NCBI GenBank assembly: GCA_035582835.1
Contig: JAYKAV010000311.1
Span: forward strand, 1,698,067-1,762,066
Direction: 5' to 3'
Origin: Phoebastria nigripes
Lineage: Eukaryota; Chordata; Aves; Procellariiformes; Diomedeidae
Length of the DNA stretch: 64,000 nucleotides
The notes beneath the pieces were generated by a model. The model was given only the letters and a program-made list of their open reading frames with translations. It was not told the origin of the DNA and did not search any database. Both the position numbers and the translations under genes were made by a program. Below, piece by piece: positions 32,253 through 46,100 of the stretch (the first letter of the stretch is position 1; each line of letters opens with the position of its first letter).

Positions 32253-35200
32253 CATCCCATTTGCACAGAACAGCCTCCCAGATCTCCGAAGGCTTCAACT
32301 CCAACCTGGACGTGGACAATCCCAACAAATTGAAGCGTGTTTGTATCAGAAAGATGGCTGTGCGTGAATCCTGGGTCTTCCACATTTTGTTCCCCGGCTT
32401 GAAGTGACATCTTTTCAAGGGTTAACCTCTGTTCAGAAACGGGTTAAGGAACAGCATCCGAAGAGAGACATTTTCCCCTCTGTCTTTACAACGGCAGCCA
32501 AACAGAACTTGTGATGCATCCCAGACCACTGGAGTGCACAGCCCAGCATCATAACCCAACCTTGCGTAGGAAAGTTTAAGTATGGCTAATTATGGTTGCC
32601 CAGTTTGACAACTGCATCACTGTATTTCTGTATAGCTTTCCTTTGTATTACTTTAAAGGTAAAAAGTTCAAGCCTTGCTTCTAGGGTTGTGTTTTTAAAA
32701 TTCCTGTTTTTTTTTTTCTCTCATTACAATCACATATCCATTTGTGCGTGGCTTTTCTTCGGCAGAATTAAAATCTATTTCCAGAAAATATGAGTTGTTA
32801 TAACTCTGTTATCCATTTGCATTTCCAATTAAAAAACTATAAACGTGGACTAAGAGCTGGGTCCTTCCACAACTCAAAACTCCATTGATTATTAATGAAT
32901 TCTACAAGTAGATCATATTTAAGTAATTTTCTTCTTTAAAGAGATCATGTTTTACAATGTAAACTTTTTGCTACATAATCTACTTTTACTGTATTTCAAA
33001 CTGTCTTACTAACAAGTTTGAAAATATGAAATCATTTGTCAATGATTTATAGAAGAATAAATATTCTAATGTGAAAACAAAGTACTTTAAATCCTAGTCT
33101 AGACAGAACATTTTACAAATACTGATTCCTCATTGTGCAGCATTTGCAGCAAATCCAAAGCAAAAGAGAATTGAACGAAGGATTAGCTAAAGGCTATTTA
33201 AAATTGAATAATTTAATTTAGTTTATAAATTAATCAGAACAAAATTCTTTACAAGTATTTAAAAGGATTTTTCTTTTTAAAGTTCTTTAAAAGGGAATTC
33301 TCTCCATAATTTTCTTTGGCAGAATCTTTACTAAACTTCACTGTGGCAAAAATCCACATTATCTGGTTTTTTTTTTTGGTTAGTTTTCCCCTGCTTTTCT
33401 TACATCCCTCCTGTTGTAACCCCAGTTCTTACATATCCCAAACTTTCTCACAGAAACCTGGAGCCTTGTCCAATTAAGATGTCAGCTACCTTGGAGCTTC
33501 TGAAATTAAACAAACAGGGAATCTCCCTTTATTTAAAATTAACTTTTAGAGCAATATGAAAGTTGGGTAACAGATCTGTTCAGACTCGGCTAAATCTGTT
33601 TCCTACTGCTGTCAGCTCAGCTCTCTGACCGACTACACAGTTTTGAAGAAAAGTGGGATGTCTTTTTTCCCATTTCCCACAGAAATTTCTTTAGCCAGAT
33701 CTTTCAGCCATGTTCTGGACATGACTATTGAGCCCACCTCTCTTCCATATGCAGTCTGAACTAGCTCATACAAGCCTTTCACTCCGACAAAAAAATTAGA
33801 ATGGATGCACATACACAAATGTCATTAGTCCAATAAAATCTACACAAAATCTGCAACAAAGTTTAAAACAATCAATAACAATAGATACATCATATTTATA
33901 GCGTTTTTTCTAGNTTTTTTTTTTAGAAAACGGTATTTTACACATTACATTCACAGTTAGGCCAGGGATTTTTCATGTTTACTTGCACCTACAGAAACTG
34001 TAAATAATGCAATTAAAAAGAAGTTACACCAACCCTTTAACAGTCCTCAAAGACCACAGTGGGCGGTAACAAAGAAGCTGGAGAGAGAGGGATTCTGGAT
34101 GATGGACAGGTTTCAAGGGAATACACACATGCATACAAATACATGTACACTAACACACAGCTACATGCAAACTTTTCATAATTCTTTGGTGCTAAATATC
34201 CACACAGACGTGTGTAAGTGTATAAATACACAATAAAAAAACTTCCCAACATCTTTCCACCAAAGACTTCCACGAATAGTGTAACACAACACACAGCCTA
34301 AGACGACTCCTCAAATGAGTAACATTTCCAATCATTACACTAACCCTAAAATACAGGTTAATAGTGTTTTCTTTTCCAGGTGCTTTTACACTGTGTATGG
34401 CAGCCTTTGTCATTTTTTNGCCACTGTAAAAGGTAACGAAGAAACAGCGAAAGCGATCAGACGAATTTGCTCCACTGAGATGACTGCCTTTCTTGTTTTT
34501 CCAGGCTCATCAACCCCTACTGTGTATCTTCTCAAGCTTAATAGATGGCCAAAATAGCAAATCTTTTGCTATTCTAGGCACAATCTCGCAAAAGCATGCC
34601 CCTCCATCACGCGAATTCTGGGAGCCTGCCAGAGAGTTAAAAACAAATAATGCTGCTGGACACTAGCAAGACCTCCTTTCCACTCTCCTTGAGGCCTCAT
34701 TTCTTAACTTGTAAAGTGATCTGATACAGTGCTAAGAAGCACTAAAAAATGTCATGTTATAGGGATAAAACCAGCAAATGCTCTTCAGAGTTTTATTACT
34801 TTTTTTTAACAATCTAGAAAACAAGTGCTAAACTTTTTGCAACCATTTATGAGAAGGTGGATTCTAGCTACATAATTTCTATTTCTCATGGGTTTGTAAG
34901 TAGGGTGTCAACTTTCATATTAAAAACTAACAGAAAGAAGCAAAACTAATGCCACATTGATATTCCAAAAAAATACTTCCCCTCTGTCAATCTACAACCA
35001 ATGGCAGACAGAGGGTATCATAGGGAGAAAACCTTAGTGAAACGAAGAATTGCAACATTAGAGTTTTATGCCATGTTTATAAATACCAGAGAGTTGATAA
35101 ATAATAAAAATATCATTAAGTTCACCATTGTAGAACTGTACAGTAAGGACTGCGGTAGAGTGCTTATGAATATGGATGATTAATTACAAGCCTGAGTATC

Positions 35201-37094
35201 ATCACGCAGCTTCCCAGTGCATGAGTTCAAGCTCACAGGGAAATAGCCTCTATGCAGGGATTGCAATAACCGCACTGTGGAGAGGATCCTTCCAGTACAA
35301 AGCAACAATAATTTGAGGAAAACTCAAACCTGCCTGATTTTGTTTAATAGCTTTTTAGATCTCAACAATACGGCTTATCTTGCAGAGGATGGGACTCCTT
35401 AGGCGATCCTTTGGGACATAAAGTGGCACTGGTTGTGACTGTATCTCAGTTTTGCTTTCATGCCTATTGTCTTTCTCTTGGCTATTCAAGCTCTAATTCC
35501 AGGAGAAAATGTAATACTCCTCAAGCAGCCAGTATTACTTTACAGGAGCTGTCTGACAGGCAGCCAGTGTCAGTGCTCGGGATGCACTTGGTGCAGAGGG
35601 CTCAGCTGAGAACGTAGGCAAGCAGGTTTGGTGACAAAGGCCAGCATTGCAGTGTGCCTCCTTATGCCATTCACAGCTAGAGAAAAAGGATGTTTCTTTT
35701 AACAGCACTGCAGCTTCTTCCCCAACCCCCCTTCCCACTTCCCCAGTTCAACTTTTGCTATCACACTCTCTTTTTGACCCTGTGCCACCTTGAGATTCTT
35801 TGTGCTTCCTGACAACTAGGTGTCAAGATATTTTTTGTCTTCATTAAATCTATGCTTCCCTCTTTTCTCACCGCATGAGCAAACACCAAAGGCCATAGCT
35901 TTTGTTAATCTAGCATACAGCTATTGCTATAGTAATAAGCAGATATTGCTTTACTGAGAGGGATATATGGATTTCTTCTTCGTGGGTCTAGTGAGAAAAT
36001 ATAAATATTTCACACTAAATACTATGAAAAATAATTGCTTACAAATTCAAGTTTATTTTTGTTGGAAAAGAAAAACTGACATTTTCTTTTCCTGCCTGAG
36101 GAACAAAATGAAGGTGAAAAGGTTAGGTTTGCTCTGGTGATGACTAAACACAGCAATAAATTTAGAAGGCTTGGATTGTCGTGCTGTATAATTGCTGAAA
36201 ACTATTATTTGCTTAAAAGTCAGTAACTGTATGGTTTCCCTGGTTTCTGATTGACTGAGACATTTTATTTCAGTTTAATGTCATTTAATGTGGTTTCCAT
36301 AAAACCACAGAAAACTGTCTATTCTAGTGCAGTTCAGTTGGCCACAAATTCACATTAAGTTATTTTCTCACTGCTTTCTGACTTTTATTGGGAATGAATG
36401 TCATTTCCCTGACACAATTAAAAGACAATGTAAAATTAATTGGGATTTCCACAGTTGTGGATAAAACACAGAATAATTTCTAGGAACCATTTCTGGATTC
36501 TCCTGTTGGACATGTAGTCCATTTGTCCAAAGCCAACAAGTATTAAAATAAATAGATAAAAATAGGGGGTTGGGGGGGAGCGGAACTTATTAGATTATTT
36601 ACCTCAGCATAAATTTCCAGCTCACCCTCTCTATGCTCAGGAGATTTCTTCAGTTACAAAACACAGGTCTACACTAGCACAACGAAAAGGTAGATAACGG
36701 GAAGCCTTTTTTTCCGTATGGCTCCCCTTCCACCTCACCTCCCCACCCTGCAGTTTGGGATTGGTTTGATTTGACGAAGGCAAGTGATGGTTTTATATGG
36801 GAAACTACTATATTCTGATGCAATAAACTGATGCACACACAAAAAGCAAAGCTACGCAAAGCAATACCTTCCGGCCAGCTGGATCCCAGCCTTTGAGATC
36901 TCTTTGCCGGGCTATCCGAATGTGACAGCCACAGGTTTGATGTGATATGATTTTAGCTCAGGGTCTATGCTCCAGNCACTGGAGGAAGTATCTGGAAAGA
37001 GGTAATGTAGTGTCTGAACAGATATTTCCCGTCTTCTCAAAGAAAAAGGCAGCTGGTTGGGGAAAACCACTCCAGAAGCCAGACAGAGAACATC

Positions 37095-37375
37095 TAAACT
37101 AATAAGCGGCGAGGACCAGGGACTGATGGAATAGCAGAGAGAACAGTGGGGAGCTCAATTCTCTTAGTCCCCGTACAGGCTGGCACATCCTGAACGGGAG
37201 CGTGCCCGAGCGCCAGCCGGCACACCCCAAACCCATGGCTAGCACAGCCCCAACAGCAGCAACGATCCCCAGCCACAGCTCGGGCTCAGGCAGGGGCACG
37301 TTTCACACGCTGTCACAAGCTCGGCCACGCAGCCCGCAGTCCGCAGGCTGCACTACGCCGTTCCTAGTCCCCGTG
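37095..37375. other. Intronic GC-rich patch
   Basis: GC-richer stretch with scattered CpGs, including a CTCGGCCACGCAGCCCGCAG segment. No splice sites or promoter motif define a transcript here. Function unknown. Confidence 0.4.
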
Positions 37376-38677
37376 TGAACAGAAAATACGTAAAGGTACA
37401 CAGGAGGTTAAACTCATGTTTAACCTGCTACTTAAAAAAAGGTGACTAAAGTAGGTTTTGAAGTCATTATGTGAGCATTTAAATAAATCAAAAGCGATAA
37501 TGACACTGCGGTTCCACGGGGAGCTGTCAAGTATCCAACTTACATGAAATACAGACTACTGGTTTACAGATATGTAAGATCTAAATGCAAGTCTTTGGAT
37601 CACAGGGCCACATTTTCAAAGAGCAGTTCACCCAACAGCTCCCATTTCCACTTCTGATCACTTCCAGATGTGATCGGCACTTGCAAACTCTGTGGTTCTT
37701 ACAACATGATGAGCTGTGTCATAAACAAATAACAAACACTTCTGTGGAGATGGCTGAAATGCAAACAGCAAGCCTGTGGCCTTCCCTCCTGCGCCACAAC
37801 TTCTGCAGAACAACTGTTCAGAGTCCCATCTGAAAAATCTGCTGGGAAATTGAGAGTCCTTTCTGCATCTCTAACAGGTGACCTGGTCGGAGTTAAGGAA
37901 CAGGTAACAAACCCAATGACTGGAGAATCTCACTAAGTCTTTCTTTGGTGTTTTTGAGTCTAATTTGAGCAACAAAGACTATTTCTCATATATACAGAGG
38001 AACATGGAGATGATCAGCTCTGCCAATTACTAGCCTGTTGCTAATTGTCCTTTGTAAGACATAGCCTTCGAAGGCTTACTGCACAGAATCTCAGAACATC
38101 TCAGGGAAAACACAAGGCAGTGTTCCTCATGGCATGACAGTCTGATTTTAAGTGGAACGATGAGAGGAGTTTTGAAAGGGCTGTTTGAAGCCCTGACTTC
38201 CTAGGGACAAAGAGTATGGGGGTGCTCTAGCACCTTTGCTCTTTAATGAGAAGAAATGCCCTCTTCCAAACAGCATGTTAANGGCAGACTGAGATGGAAA
38301 GAAGCGTCAAAGCACAGAAGATCCTCCAAATCCCTGGTACTCACCCACACATGAGAAAGAGGAATTTCTAGGGATAACTTCATCACTATGTTACCTTCCA
38401 ACTACCGTTTTCGGAGAGAAAGTGATATAATTCCTCATACNCTTTCCTAGGGTGCTGGAGACCTGCTTTTGCGATGGGGTAGCTCCTCCATTTAGATCTG
38501 ATGTACCTCTCAAGTACCCTTCATTCTAGGCTTGTCTGTGCAGTAGCTGGAAGTACACTTTCAGCAAGGGGGACCGTACTTCATTCCCTTGACCTGCCAC
38601 ATAAGCACCAACACCAGTGGAGATGGGACAGCTGGGATACCTGGGCCCAGATATTGGTGCCTGATCCATATCTGCAT

Positions 38678-38726
38678 TTATTAATTGCAATATAGTAATA
38701 ACATTATTAATTGCAATATAATAATG
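38678..38726. repeat. Tandem duplication, period 26 bp, two copies
   Basis: TTATTAATTGCAATATAGTA and TTATTAATTGCAATATAATA start 26 bp apart (38678 and 38704), with an ACA-containing spacer. The duplicated unit is extremely AT-rich and includes the TAATTGCAAT string, which resembles a homeodomain or C/EBP-type half site; this is suggestive only. Confidence 0.82.
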
Positions 38727-40004
38727 TCAACTTTAATCATGTAAGACAATATTTAAGCAAATCAAAAATTGGGAAATCAAGGATGAAAGGCTGGCAATTT
38801 TGCTGTTGGCTTCAGTGGAGCCTGGACTGCATGATGTAAGTATGAATTCACATTTTCATAACAAGAGAGCAGAGGGTGGGTTGTGTCTCACTTACCCTGA
38901 ATTGAAATGTCTGTTAAATTTCAAACTAGTTATTGAAACGTGGTTCTTCTTCATCAGGGATTGCCCAAGGGAAAAGAAGCTCTTTCAGGTGTGCCGTATT
39001 AGAGTGATCATACCTCATTTCAATGTAATTTCTTTAGCCACCAGTACAGGGGCCTGCAAGAACTTCATCCATCTCCAGAAAAGACGAGTTATGATGACAG
39101 ACTGGGCAGAATACAGGAGTTGCCAAAAACTTGTAGTTTTCATGCTCCATTCAAACTTCACGTTTTAATGCAAACATTCTGAATCTTCTCTGGGTTTGTT
39201 TTTTTTTTAAATATAAAATATAGAGAGTTATTGGCAAGCAGTCTTAACATGGGAAACATTAACGCATCTCACTTTTAACAGTGAAGTTCCCCTTAAAAGT
39301 TAAACCTGATCTTTACCTTGGCTCCCAAGACAAATATTCTGTAGTTTACCTCATGTGGAGCACATTATGTTTGGCTCCAAAACAGTTTGTGTCAAAAGCA
39401 ATTATTTCTGTTCTCTAATCGCAGTCACAACAACGAGCTAGGTTTAGAATATAAAATAAATATATGCAACTTTCTGACTGCCTGATGCTTTAACTGCTTC
39501 AGCATCTGATCATTCCTGTTAAGTAATAAGGTGTAGCTGGGCATAACCATTCTGGATGGCAAGGTACGTTAGATGTGTTGCACACATCCCTTTTCGTTTT
39601 GTCCAGGAGACCTTATTACCTGTACACCTGAAAGGACAGGGAGATTATTGCATTTACTTTTAATAACTAAGTACATTAAAAACAATTTCTATTATTCTGA
39701 GCAAGAGAGAGAATGATGCCCTGATAAATGTACTCATGCTGGCCAACCTTTACAACTGATATCAAATGATTACATTTCATTTTGCTTCGCTGTTTGATTT
39801 CCCCAAGTCATTTTATAATTTGAGACTTAAAGCATACACACAGTTTTTATGTACCTTTTTAATTTGGGGTGAAGTAGGTGATTTTTCTAAGAGTCCATAA
39901 ATACGTGTCGCTGAGGACTCTAGGGCACAATCCCCCCCGAATTATCCCCTTGAGCCACAAGAAGGGGCAGGTACCAGCTGCAAATCTGTAACACCTCCAG
40001 TTCC

Positions 40005-40140
40005 AGCTCAGCCTGCATGCCGACACGCCAGCCGCGGCGGGGGGATACCTGCCTGCCCGGGCAGAGGCACGGGAGCAGGGCACGGGCAGAGCCACGGCTC
40101 CAGCCCCTCGCTGCCCCCCGCACACAGACGGCAGCACTGG
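40005..40140. other. Intronic CpG-rich patch
   Basis: Short GC-rich block containing CGACACGCCAGCCGCGGCGG and several CpGs, in otherwise AT-rich intron. No transcript is supported. It may be a small CpG island or an old GC-rich insertion. Confidence 0.42.
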
Positions 40141-43100
40141 AAACCAGGCTCTCCAGTGGAAACTGTCCTTTATAGCTCCCTCTGCTAAAAGCCCGGCTTA
40201 CACCAAATAGTTTGACCTCACTGTGACTTCTGACAGACTGCCTAGCCTTTAAAAACCATTAGATATCCAATTCTGTCAAAGTCCTGAGGAAAAAGCAGGG
40301 CAGGAGGAAACAAACCCTAAAGTGCTGCTGGTTTTTAAGCTCAGGCGCATCTATATTGCAGACTTAAGACTGTAACTTTACTGCATTTAGCACAGGTTCC
40401 CCAGTGCTTAAGAACCTGGTTTGCGGGACAGGGCACTAAGGTAGGAGATGTTAATAATAACATGATTGCTTTTTATAATTCAACTTTTTTTGTCTCTCAG
40501 CAAATTTTAAAATATTACTATTGTGAAGCATGGTATAATAATGAAACACTAAGGGGGATGAATATCCTCTAGTACTAGTTTGAGAAAGTCATGAAAAGCA
40601 CTGCATCTTTGAGAGCACAGGGTTTTTTTTCTGTTTAATTTAATCTACATAATTAGAAGGAAAACAAGACACAAGCCTGAAATAACATAGGAATAAAACA
40701 TGATCTTATGTCTAGTCACCTGCCAATTACTTCTACACTGAAAAGCAAGTAAGATCCCAAACCCTCTTAAAAATTAAAGTGACAGAGATTCAGTTGTAAA
40801 TTGAAACAGAACTAAAATGAAATTCACCAAACAGGATGTTCTCCCTCTCTGCCCTCTTCTGCGCTTGCGCCACACAATAAATAATTCTGCTAAAAAGTCG
40901 ATCCATGGAATTGCTTTATTTATTTGGGCACTGTGTATACCTTTCTCCATAGATCTGCCAAACATACCTTTCCCCAGACTTGCTGCTTCAGTCCTGGGCC
41001 TCTCTTAAATGGCAGACAAGAATCCCCTCTGAATTAGATTGAGCCCATCATACTCATTTTCACATTTAAACAAATCCAGATTTGAACTTTGGTTTTCAAA
41101 GGTGGACGGCTAGTGGAAGGCAAGTATATTTCATGCTTCAAGGGGAGGTAAAGTTACCTCTGCTCTACAAATGACATAAAGTAATTCCCAAAGAAATTTG
41201 ACAATAATACGGACTCAGATCACAGTAAATTATATCACTTGGCAGCTAAACTAGGGAACTAAATCCAGAATTGCCAACAAAACTCAAGACACACGTTTGG
41301 ATATATGGAAAGCTTTGCGATTTCTAACAGAAAGGAGCCTGCACAGGCATCTTATGAGACCCATAAAGAACCTTATCAGCTGGAAAGGAGTGTGTAAATT
41401 CTGAGGATCAGATGAAAGTTTTTTGCCTTTTTTTTTTTCTTTTTTTAAATAAAAGCATTCAAAAGGAGAAGATAGAACAGACAGACCATCTGCAATGTAA
41501 CCACATAAAAGACCCCTGGGCAAATCCAAACCCATTAGCAGAAGTGCTTGACAAATCTGCCAAAGAGCCAGATGCTGCTTATGGCGGAGTCTCTTTCCCT
41601 ACTTGTCATCTGGATCCTCTGACTTCTGTTCCCAGAGGAGGACAACGATGACTGGTGCTCAGACTAAGCTGTGTGCGCGGAGAGCTGAAGCACAGAATCA
41701 CCCTCTGATAAGGCTACCTTAACAGAAAGAAAGGAGACCAAGTCTGAAATATTAAAAGTAAAATAGTTTTAACAGGCATGTCTGTAATGTGTGGAAGATG
41801 CAGATGTTAGAAAACAGAAAGCAAACTTGCAATTAGTTCATTTGCACATCGTCTCTTTTTATATGGATTTTTTTGGTTCATTCTATTCTTGTTTCCTACC
41901 TTTTTTTTCCCCTAATGACTGATCAGGATCTAGTAGGATGGCAAAGAGGTGATTTTTGGCATGTTAAATACTAGCACAGCATACTAACTGCACGGTGTTA
42001 GTTAAATGCTTACCGAATACACAGACTGACTGATGGTATTTAAAATGTGTCTGAACAGGTTGTGAAATATCTAGCCAAGAACTTACACTTAAAAATACTT
42101 GAGGAAAAAAGTGATTCATTTAAAAAGTAACCTGTACCAGTCTCAGAATAGGGTATTTGGATCTAAATGGCCAATTTTTTTAATGTCTGCATTCTTCTAG
42201 AACTCTATTTAACTGGATTTGAAGTGCAAAGTAGGTGGAACCAAATACTTTTACTATTCAGACTCACCAATGGTAAAATATATTTGGAGTATCCAAGAGG
42301 TCAAAGAAGCTGGAACAGAGTCTGAATTAGTTCTCCTGTGTACTGCTGTAATGTGATATGACAGAGCAAAAAATAGACTGAGGGAGAAAGAAACAGAGCT
42401 CCTTCTCATCGTGATTGCATGCGCTGCACTTGAAGAACCAACACTGTCATGTTATGGCTCAAAATCCAGTTCAATTTTAGGATAAGGCTCTAAGAAACTA
42501 TTGGATTAAGTAAAAATACTTGCACTTATAATCTTAGGTTATCTTCTTTCACTCAAAAATAGCATTTACTCTATCCCAAAACATTCCTGAAGGTTCAAAA
42601 ATGTTAAATTCTGATTACTACATTATTTAATGCAGAAATACATGCACTCCTTTTCCCTCTCTTTGAAATCCAAGAAGACTAGGTATACCAAAAAGTACCA
42701 TGACTTAGCAGATCAACAGATTCCTGATAGTCAAAATGTGGGGGTGGGCAGGGAGGAAGAACAGAGAGGGAGAGGGAAGTATAATGAATGCTCGCTCTGA
42801 GAGTCAATGCTCATCTTTTAAAGGCCAATCACTTGGACCTTGCCCACCCACTTTGCAGAGCAGCAATATACTCACTTTACACAGAAACTAATTTCAGCCA
42901 GGCCAGTGAGTGCCAGACTGACATCTTGGAACTGCTGACAATCCAAGGGCACTTCGCAGTGAGCTAAGGAACGCTGGCTGGTCTATAATGCAGTGTGAGG
43001 AACACACATAAAAGTGAACTTAAATACCATCTATCTATGCAACAGGTTACAGCTCAGGCTGTATGTTGGGCTACCAGTGCCCACACCATGATCTGATAGA

Positions 43101-46100
43101 AGCAAGCTGTGTCGCAGGCAGCGGGTAGGATGCTGGCCCGCTCACCCGCACTGGTATCTGACCCATCCACAATAGGTGAGTAACAACCAAGTGCAGGCTA
43201 ACCCCTGGGATGGCTTCGGTCCTGCTCCCTCCATACACCTGCAGCTCCAGCTAGAGAAAGTGGATGGGGGAGAGTGACAATAGCCTTGCAAATGGACTCA
43301 AAATTGCATTTAACTGCTGCCGTCAGCATATATGTTACATTGTGCCACCTGTTTATCCAGTAGTAAAGGCAGTAGAACATATATTGTTATCATTTCTGCC
43401 TGGTGTAAAAATAGCTGCTGTAGTTGCCCAAGTTATGCTGTGCAACAGCACCCACGTATAAAAGGGATGATAAAGGGGATGGGAGATACCGATGGAGGAA
43501 CTGCACCGCACACTGCTGGACCTGTGCTGATAAGTTGTTCTGAAATGATGACTACTGGATTACATTGATTATTTCAATGTGCTTTCAAGAATCTTTGATT
43601 GTAATATTCATGTGTACATTTCTGTTTATAGGTTGACACTCCTGGTTGAAAGTTATTACTATGAGCAAGTTGGTTTTAGTGTGCTTCTTATCTATGAAAA
43701 TTTGGAAATTTTTGTTGCCTTCTTTTCAGTTCTTCAGTAGTCCCTTTTCTGGTTTTAGTTGTTGGGGGTTTTCTTGGTTCTTAACTGCCATTAATACTTA
43801 GTTATTGACACAGCTCCAGAGCTTCATTTTTGCCAGCTTTTCCCAGACCTTATAAAGAGCACTAACATGCATTTAGNTTGAAGGGCACTCACCATCCCAT
43901 TGCCTATGATGGCAGAATACAGGTAACAGTAGTTCAGCATGTGTGAGGGTGGTTTCATGGCTGGGGTTGCTAAATAACTTGCACTCTTGATCAGGCTCAA
44001 AAATCACAAGGCACTTCGGAAGTCACAATTATGTCAAAACTATTAATTATACAAATATATGGGTTGGTTCCAGTCCTCCTCACAATTAACCACAAACATT
44101 CACACAAAAAAACTTCCTTTCTCTGAAGTAGGGCATATGGAAGAAAGAACAATGAGAAGAGTTTAAAACAGATGTGGACACAGCAGTATCCTGGGAGTCA
44201 CCACCATTGTTGCTGTAACAGCAGTGCGTAAGCTAGGAATTACTCAAGATGATGGAAAATTTTCTCACAGATCAGTCCGAGATAGCAAAAGAGACTAGAT
44301 TTATGTGTGCTGGTTACAGCATACTCTGGTTCAAATCCCCACTCCAAGAAATATGTAATACTTGTACCAAGTGGAATGGCTTTCATAACAGNCTAATGTT
44401 TAGGACATTTACTTAAGACATGCAAGACATAAGGTCATACTCAGTGAATAAATACATATAAAATACCAACTACTTTTTAATGCATATATCTGTGTATTTG
44501 TTGAGTGAAAACTGGGAAAAAATAAGCAGTCATGAAATATTTTAAGAGTAGGTGGTTCGAGCCATTATTCAATAGGATTTTAACCATTTTCAAAATACAC
44601 TAAACAAACAGGAATGACAGCACATTTCTAATGGGACAGCAAATAAAATAAATTCTTTAAATTTAAATTAGTACATTGCAGCATGCACTTGCACAGGATT
44701 TTGTATTATCTCCTCTAACTCATAAATAGGACATATGCCAACCAACAGTTAACAATAAACTCAGGCCTGTTAGAATAGCATGTTTCTCTCTTTCTCAGAG
44801 ACCTTTATCTCGTTTCCAGATGTATTCGATTTTTTCTATTTTTAAAATAGGTTTTAAATCATTAGCGGTGGTTGGTTCTTGCATTCCAGCAGCACAAATC
44901 CATGCTAGAAAGCTCTTACCTTTCATAGCATGTGATGTTAGACAAAAAGACTATGTACTTGCACTTAAGGGTAACTCCAAAATCTCCAAATTACTTCTAC
45001 TAACACTTCTGTTAAAAACTTGTTTATCCTATTTTTTTTTCAATAAGGTGACATAAATTTCCAAAAAGTGTTCAAAACTTCTTGGGTTTTGTTGCTTTCA
45101 TTTATTTCAAAGTCTGACCCACCATTGATTCAGGTTAATGGAAGTCTTAACACTGACATGATCTGGCATGGGATCACCCAGAGAAAGTATTACTAATAGA
45201 AAATATTTTATGGCTGATTTTAACAAAAACCCAGGAATTTGTAACAGACCTGAAATATAAAAAAATACATTAATTTTATTGTTAAATCCACAGGGATCTG
45301 TTAATATAAACCATTCAAATACTTCCCTGTGATGTCACCAGTTACCATGTGTTTGCACTCTAAATCGTTTATTGTAATTTCTGTAAACATATCAAATATA
45401 TTTTTAGAACTCTTTGGGGGCTTGAGCCAGAGCCAACAAAAACCAACAGGCAGACAGTGACCAGCTTCCATAGACCTCGGGTAATCAGAAGACTGAATTT
45501 CTGAAGTTAACGAATGAGAACACCAGTGTACAGCAGGCAGAGAGATACCACACAGACTGCTCTAAAAATAGGAAAGACTTGCGCTGCCTGAAAACTACAT
45601 GCCTGAAAAGACAACGTACATAGCAAGGCAACAATCTTCTTGTAGCAACTGTTGTGCAATTGTCGTGGATGCTGTATGTCATTCAGTTACATGTATGTGC
45701 ATAGTCATCTCACTAACTATATTATTTTGATTGACTCAAACCGCCTAAGTGGCATGCAGACTAAATACGTGCACAAAACCTTTAATAAGTAACAGATTTG
45801 TATAAAACATTCTCTCGACTGCATGTCCCTGTGTGTCCCAGAACGTAGCCTTTATGAGAAATCTTATTCCACAACNTAGTCATTTTAAAATTGGAAAATT
45901 GTGATACGTTTTTTGCCAGCCACTGTCTTGACTGAGAAGTCTGGGCTTGATCCTGCCAAACATTTCTCTTAGGTGAAGTGTTTATAACTACAGTGGCCTC
46001 ACTGACATGAATGCTATATTCGGACAGACATATGCTATCCCTCCTGTTGACTGGATTTTTTCTTCCAGTTCCCAAAATTACTTGTGGCAATCCTTCATTT

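Noticed and set aside
38081..38105. Minus-strand CR1 3' end suggested by ACAGAATCTCAGAACATCTC
   Set aside because: The similarity stops after a few bases and no CR1 body follows.
38800..39168. 122-codon plus-strand open frame in the large intron
   Set aside because: No recognisable domain, mixed low-complexity composition and no splice or promoter context; one frame of this length is not surprising across 64 kb read in six frames.
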